From: Candolleomyces eurysporus
Taxonomy: Eukaryota; Basidiomycota; Agaricomycetes; Agaricales; Psathyrellaceae
Direction: 5' to 3'
Length of the DNA stretch: 11,590 bases
Assembly (NCBI GenBank): GCA_027579435.1
Contig: JANBPK010000222.1
Location: 1-11,590, forward strand
The translations under genes and the position numbers were made by a program. Below the pieces are notes generated by a model. It had not been told where the DNA came from and searched no databases. It saw only the letters and a program-made list of their open reading frames with translations. Shown here piece after piece: positions 7,840 through 11,590 of this stretch; position 1 is the stretch's first letter; the number at the start of each line of letters is the position of its first letter.

Positions 7840-9926
7840 ATGTCAGATATCATCGGACTGGGTATGGGCCCTACAGAGAAGATGCTCGAACAGGATGTGC
7901 TCATTGCGTCAGCTCTCTCTCGCTGATCGATTATGCTCGCTCACCTAGTTGATGTTCCAGCGTAATTGGCTCCACTGGGAGTGGAAAATCTACCGTAAGT
8001 CTCCTCACACGTCCTTTCATCAGTAGCTCATGAGACCGCCTTGTACCCCGGTCGACAGTTCATCAACCTAGCCACCCAATCGCCCAACAAACTCCAAGTC
8101 GGGCACTCGAGATTTCCATGCACGGAGGCATTTACACGTGCAGACCCGTTCGATCTGGACGGTCGTCGAATCATTTTGTTCGATACTCCAGGTTTCGACG
8201 ATACGAACAGGACTGAAACAGAAATTCTCAGAATCATCGCGTCTGAGCTGGAGAAACAGTATGTGGAACCTCAGATTCGCTAATCATTCACGATAATTAT
8301 TTCCCTTCCCTCTAGATACCCCAAAGGCCAAACCCTCGACGGAATCATCTACGTCCACCGAATATCCGACTTCTATGTCGGCGGCCTCGCGAAAACTAGC
8401 CTTGGTATCTTCCGCAAACTCTGCGGGGACTCCTCCCTACAAAATGTCGTCATAATGACCAACATGTGGTCCCGCCTCCACTCAGAACTTGAAGGATATC
8501 GTCGAGCCGCCGAACTCGTTGGCGTGGACGAATTTTTCAAACCCGCCATCGCCGAAGGTGCTGTGATGATGCACCATATGCAGAATACAGCCGAGAGTGC
8601 ACGCACGGTAATTCGTCAGATCTTGAAGAACCATCCGATTGCTATGAGTATCTGCGAAGAAGTCGTGGACCGGCATAAGAGTATCAACGAAACAGGCGTA
8701 GGAATGACTGTCGACGAGAAGCTAGCACAACTCAAAGCACAGTTTGAGGCGGCGGAACAGTCGAGGCGCGAGAGGGACGAAGAGACGAGGAGGGAGCAGC
8801 TCAGGCAAGCCGAGCGAGTTCGTCAACTGCTGGAGACATTGGAGGAGGAGAAACGCAATCAAGCGAGGCAGTACCAGTCACTTCAAGAGCGATATGCTGA
8901 TGCTGAAAGGAAGCACGAGCAAGCTACTCGTGAGGCGGAAGAGAGAAGCCGGAGAGAGATCTGGGCAGCTGAAGCGAGGTGGTGCCAGGAGGTTGACGCT
9001 GCCGAACGACGTCGAGCGAAGGAGAAGACAGACTGGGAGGAGAGAATGCAGAACATGATGATAACTCCCAATCCCCCCAGTTATAGCGTCAGCGATGGCA
9101 TTATTGTATCCGGCCAGTCTTATGCTATGTCAAACTTGAAACACAGATCCTACTATGCGACCCTTGACCACGATGAGGAAAATCGTGAGTACTTATCGCT
9201 GAGGCCCTTTGTACATGGTCTGACGAAAGAACACTCCAGTTGTCATGGACTTCCGATTAGATCAAGGAAGAGCCCGTCAGCAGGTGAGTCATTGTCGACC
9301 GAAACTCCCGCTGCCACCCCACCCGAAATTTTACGCATCGAATGTGGCATAAAGGGGACTGTAACAGGTCAAGATCATGTGTCCGGGTCATCAAAGCACA
9401 GACAAAGGAAAGATGGAAACATTAAAACTGACCTGTTGCAATGCCACTTAATGCACCCGCTCGAAACATTGTATTTTGGGTGGGGTGTGGGCGTCGTCGC
9501 ACAGACTCTAACTCCCAAAAGTGGAAATTCCTCAGCAAGGGCGTGTCCGGGGAGTGCTATCTATGGACAATTCAATCAGTCAGCAGCGGCAAGTATGTGT
9601 GTGACCCAATCGGTATTAGCGATATCAAGGCGTACCAAACTTCGACTCCAACCTTGTGGTGCACTCGTCGTATCAGTGGTCAAGAATCCCAATTCCGGTG
9701 CGTTGTAGGCGTCAGATATCTGCTCCATCTTCTGACCAGGGCTGTGATTCCAAATTTTGACTTTGACTTATTTCGACCTTATAGAATTTATTATCACAAA
9801 GAGTTCAGCCCAGACACAGGTGTCATTTCGGTGGCTGGGGAACATGTCGAAAGTGGAGATAATATCATACATCAAGGGCTCGCGGGCATTTCTCCTGACA
9901 TTTGGATTATGGAGGGGTGTGATTAA
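7840..9926 (+). CDS. GIMAP/AIG1-like GTPase fused to coiled coil and beta-trefoil lectin-like tail, copy B
   Basis: Exons 7840-7907, 7961-7994, 8059-8258 and 8316-9184 are secure, as are the last two, ending at 9697 and spanning 9785-9926. The junction between 9184 and 9505 is not. Joining 9184 directly to 9505 keeps frame and gives about 501 aa; adding a mini-exon 9240-9275 also keeps frame. Residues 1-230 form a P-loop GTPase: G1 GSTGSGKS (26-33), G3 DTPGFDDT (76-83), and TNMW (149-152) at the G4 position in place of a canonical [NT]KxD. Typical fungal-family stretches follow (IIYVHRISDF, FRKLCGD, FFKPAIAEGA, ILKNHPIA). Residues about 235-348 are a highly charged coiled coil rich in Glu, Arg and Gln. 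The tail contains KWKFLSKG, WTIQSVSSGKYVC and a terminal IWIMEGCD, matching the tail of copy A and resembling ricin-B/agglutinin beta-trefoil repeats (Q/K-W and G-[KR]-Y-[VL] motifs). Such folds often bind glycans. A GTP-dependent, self-associating recognition protein is inference. Nucleotide binding is likely; ligand binding is unknown. No signal peptide is seen, so it should be intracellular. Confidence 0.85.
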
Positions 9927-9930
9927 TAAA
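9925..9930 (+). terminator. Candidate polyadenylation signal of copy B
   Basis: AATAAA overlaps the TAA stop of copy B (9924-9926). Overlap with the stop would put cleavage very close to the coding end, so a further signal downstream is possible. Confidence 0.3.
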
Positions 9931-10238
9931 GGCTCCACCGTGACCTTTTGAACATTTACTGGAGAACGAGGCTTGAGTGACTAGTGACTAACTGTGTTGT
10001 GGGTAGGATGACAATGACAATTATATGTATTCAAAGAAATGACACTGTTTTGGCATGTTTGTATGTGCCTGGCCGCATCACTACTTCCAGCGTCGGAGCA
10101 TCCGTCCTGACCGTCAGAGCAAGTTCTCCTATGTGCATCGAGGTTCATTTCCCAGTAGGGAGCACATTCGGAGAACAGCAGCTGACTTGACACTACACGC
10201 TCCTATCAGACCTCGAACAAGCTTCAAATTTCCCCGCA
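9927..10238. other. Intergenic region between copies B and C
   Basis: This should hold the 3' end of copy B and the promoter of copy C. Its right part repeats the upstream blocks of copy B (10047-10074 and 10208-10224), but the two blocks are about 133 bp apart here against about 43 bp upstream of copy B, so one promoter gained or lost roughly 90 bp. I see no gene or RNA here. Confidence 0.55.
10047..10224 (+). promoter_or_regulatory. Upstream region of copy C shared with copy B
   Basis: The first block (10047-10074, GTTTTGGCATGTTTG and onward) and the second block (10208-10224, AGACCTCGAACAAGCTT) match the copy B upstream region. The intervening sequence is unrelated and longer. The second block lies 14 nt before the start codon. 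Confidence 0.55.
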
Positions 10239-11590
10239 ATGCTAGATACTATCGAACCGGGCAATGACCTTACAGGCGTCAAGGTGCTCGTACACCAGGA
10301 TGTGCTCATCGCGTCAGTCTTTCTCTTGCTGATCAACTATCCGTGCTTGCTTGGCACTCACTTGGTCGATCTCCTACCACCAGTGTAATGGGCTTGACTG
10401 GGAGTGGGAAATCGACTGTAAGGAGTCCCATATCTCATTTCGTCAATGGCTCATCGAGCCACCTTGTACTCACTGCGCTCACCTCCGGTCGATAGTTCAT
10501 AAACTTAGCCACACAGTCACCCAACAAACTCCAAGTCGGCCACTCGATCGAGTCATGCACGGGTGCGGTCGAACACGCAGACCCATTCGATCTGGATGGT
10601 CGTCGAATCATCCTGTTCGATACTCCGGCGTTCGACAGTACGAACAAGACTGAAACTGAAATCTTGAGGATCATCGCATTCGAACTGGAGAAACGGTACG
10701 TGATCGGACATGCATGAGCTCAGAGTCGTCAGCTATTCATGAGTATTAAATCCCTTCCTCCAGATACCGCAAGGGACAAATCCTTCACGGAATCATCTAC
10801 GTCCACCGAATTTCCGACGCCCATGTCAACGACCTTGCCAAAACGAACTTTGGCATCTTCCGCGAGCTATGCGGAGACTACTACCTCCGGAACGTCATTA
10901 TAATGAGCAACATGTGGTCCCGCCTCTCCTCAGAAGTCGAGGGCCACCGTCGGGTTGCTGAGCTCGCTGGCCTAGACGATTTCTTCAAACCCGCGATCGC
11001 TAAAGGCGCGGCGATGATGCACCATATGCAGGATACAGTTGAGAGTGCGCACATGGTAATTCGTCAGATCTTGAAGAACCATCCGATCGCTCTGAGGATC
11101 CAGGAAGAAATCGTGGATCAGGGTAAGAGTATCAACGAAACAGGGGCAGGAATGGCCGTCGACGAGGAGCTAGCGCAGCTCACTCATCAATACGAACTGA
11201 AGCTCAAATTGCAGTTTGCAATGGCGAGGCGCGAGAGGGACGAAGGAACGAGGAAGGAGCAGCTCAAAGAAGTCGAGCGAGTTCGTCAACTGCTGGAGAA
11301 ACTGGAGGAAGAGAAACGCAACCAAGTGAGAGAGTACCATTTGCTCCACGAGCAATTCGCTGAAGATGGAAGGACATTCCAGCAAGCTATTGGTATGATA
11401 GAAGAGAGAATCTGGAGAGAAATCCAAGCAGCTGAAGCGAGGCGGCGCTGGGAGACGGAGGTGATTGAAGCTAGGCGGCGCCAGGAAGCAGAGGCCGCCA
11501 GACTACGTCAGGAGGCAGAGGCCACCAAACGATGGCAGGAAGCAGAGGCTGCCAAACGACGGCAGGAAGCAGAGGCTGTCAAACAACGGC
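10239..11590 (+). CDS. GIMAP/AIG1-like GTPase with repeat-expanded coiled coil, copy C (3' end beyond window)
   Basis: Exons 10239-10312, 10384-10417 (34 nt), 10496-10695 (200 nt) and 10764 to beyond the window match copy B exon for exon, and the frame is open to the last base (378 complete codons). The start is set by alignment with copy B: DVLIAV precedes the P-loop in both. G1 is GLTGSGKS (residues 28-35). The G3 motif reads DTPAFDST instead of DTPGFDDT, so the invariant Gly of DxxG is Ala (residue 81). In Ras-type GTPases that Gly is needed for the GTP-induced switch movement, so this copy may bind nucleotide but switch or hydrolyse poorly. At the G4 position it has SNMW. Family stretches IIYVHRISDA, FFKPAIAKGA and ILKNHPIA follow. 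A long Glu/Arg-rich coiled coil then runs into a 9-residue tandem repeat at the window edge. Whether a beta-trefoil tail follows cannot be seen. Introns 2 and 3 resemble those of copy A more than those of copy B. Confidence 0.88.
11482..11589 (+). repeat. 27-nt tandem repeat, four units, coding
   Basis: There are four consecutive 27-nt units starting at 11482, 11509, 11536 and 11563, each beginning CAGGAAGCAGAGGC or one-base variants. They encode QEAEA[AT][RK]xx repeats (QEAEAARLR, QEAEATKRW, QEAEAAKRR, QEAEAVKQR). The last two units differ at only a few bases, so expansion looks recent. The array runs on past the right edge, so its full length is unknown. Copies A and B lack it; it lengthens the coiled coil of copy C. 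Confidence 0.92.

Noticed and set aside
8455..9708. Single 417-aa open frame on the plus strand
   Set aside because: Its first part is a true exon of copy B, but after 9184 it runs through a GTGAGT donor into sequence unlike the paralogue. The lectin-like tail lies in another frame, so the continuation is read-through.
11482..11589. CRISPR-like array
   Set aside because: The units are contiguous 27-nt in-frame codon repeats without spacers, in a eukaryotic coiled-coil gene.

Overview
The window looks like nuclear DNA of a filamentous basidiomycete, most likely an agaricomycete. Its genes are broken by many short introns (about 49-90 nt) with GTGAGT/GTAAGT/GTACGT-type donors and CAG/TAG acceptors. 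Its protein families fit that group: a TPR-array protein with an N-terminal beta-sandwich-like region, P-loop GTPases with long charged coiled coils and beta-trefoil tails, and a multi-intron aldo/keto reductase. The species cannot be named from the sequence. Exon models below were built by hand from splice signals, frame continuity and comparison between paralogous copies inside the window.

Left third (1-3425). Positions 1-656 hold no recognisable gene but contain a perfect 13-bp inverted repeat (488-516). A seven-exon gene at 657-2263 (+) encodes about 419 aa: an N-terminal domain of unknown family, then six TPR-like units. It stops without the downstream effector domain often seen on such arrays. 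Nine bases after its stop, a second copy of the same N-terminal module starts (2272-2997, +). It keeps the exon layout, including a 17-nt micro-exon and a 157-nt exon, but has an in-frame stop and no TPRs, so it is probably a decayed tandem duplicate.

Middle and right (3426-11590). Three paralogues of a fungal P-loop GTPase (GIMAP/AIG1-like) lie in the same orientation. Copy A (3426-5316) is a pseudogene without a first exon, with a 1-nt frameshift and two internal stops. Copy B (7840-9926) is essentially intact: G domain, coiled coil, then a ricin-B-type beta-trefoil lectin-like tail. Copy C (10239 to beyond the right edge) is open throughout, has an altered G3 motif (DTPA for DTPG), and enters a 27-nt tandem repeat coding a 9-residue coiled-coil repeat at the window edge. 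Between A and B, on the minus strand, lies a nine-exon aldo/keto reductase gene (5783-7335) with a complete D-Y-K-H tetrad and a C-terminal membrane anchor.

The locus reads as a birth-and-death island of repeat-rich sensor-like proteins (TPR scaffolds and GTPase-coiled-coil-lectin fusions) with one housekeeping-like reductase between copies. A role in non-self recognition or stress signalling is inference from architecture. The three ambiguous bases (1241, 3299, 4581) each abut an A or C homopolymer, and dropping the one at 4581 restores a reading frame, so they look like homopolymer-length sequencing errors.
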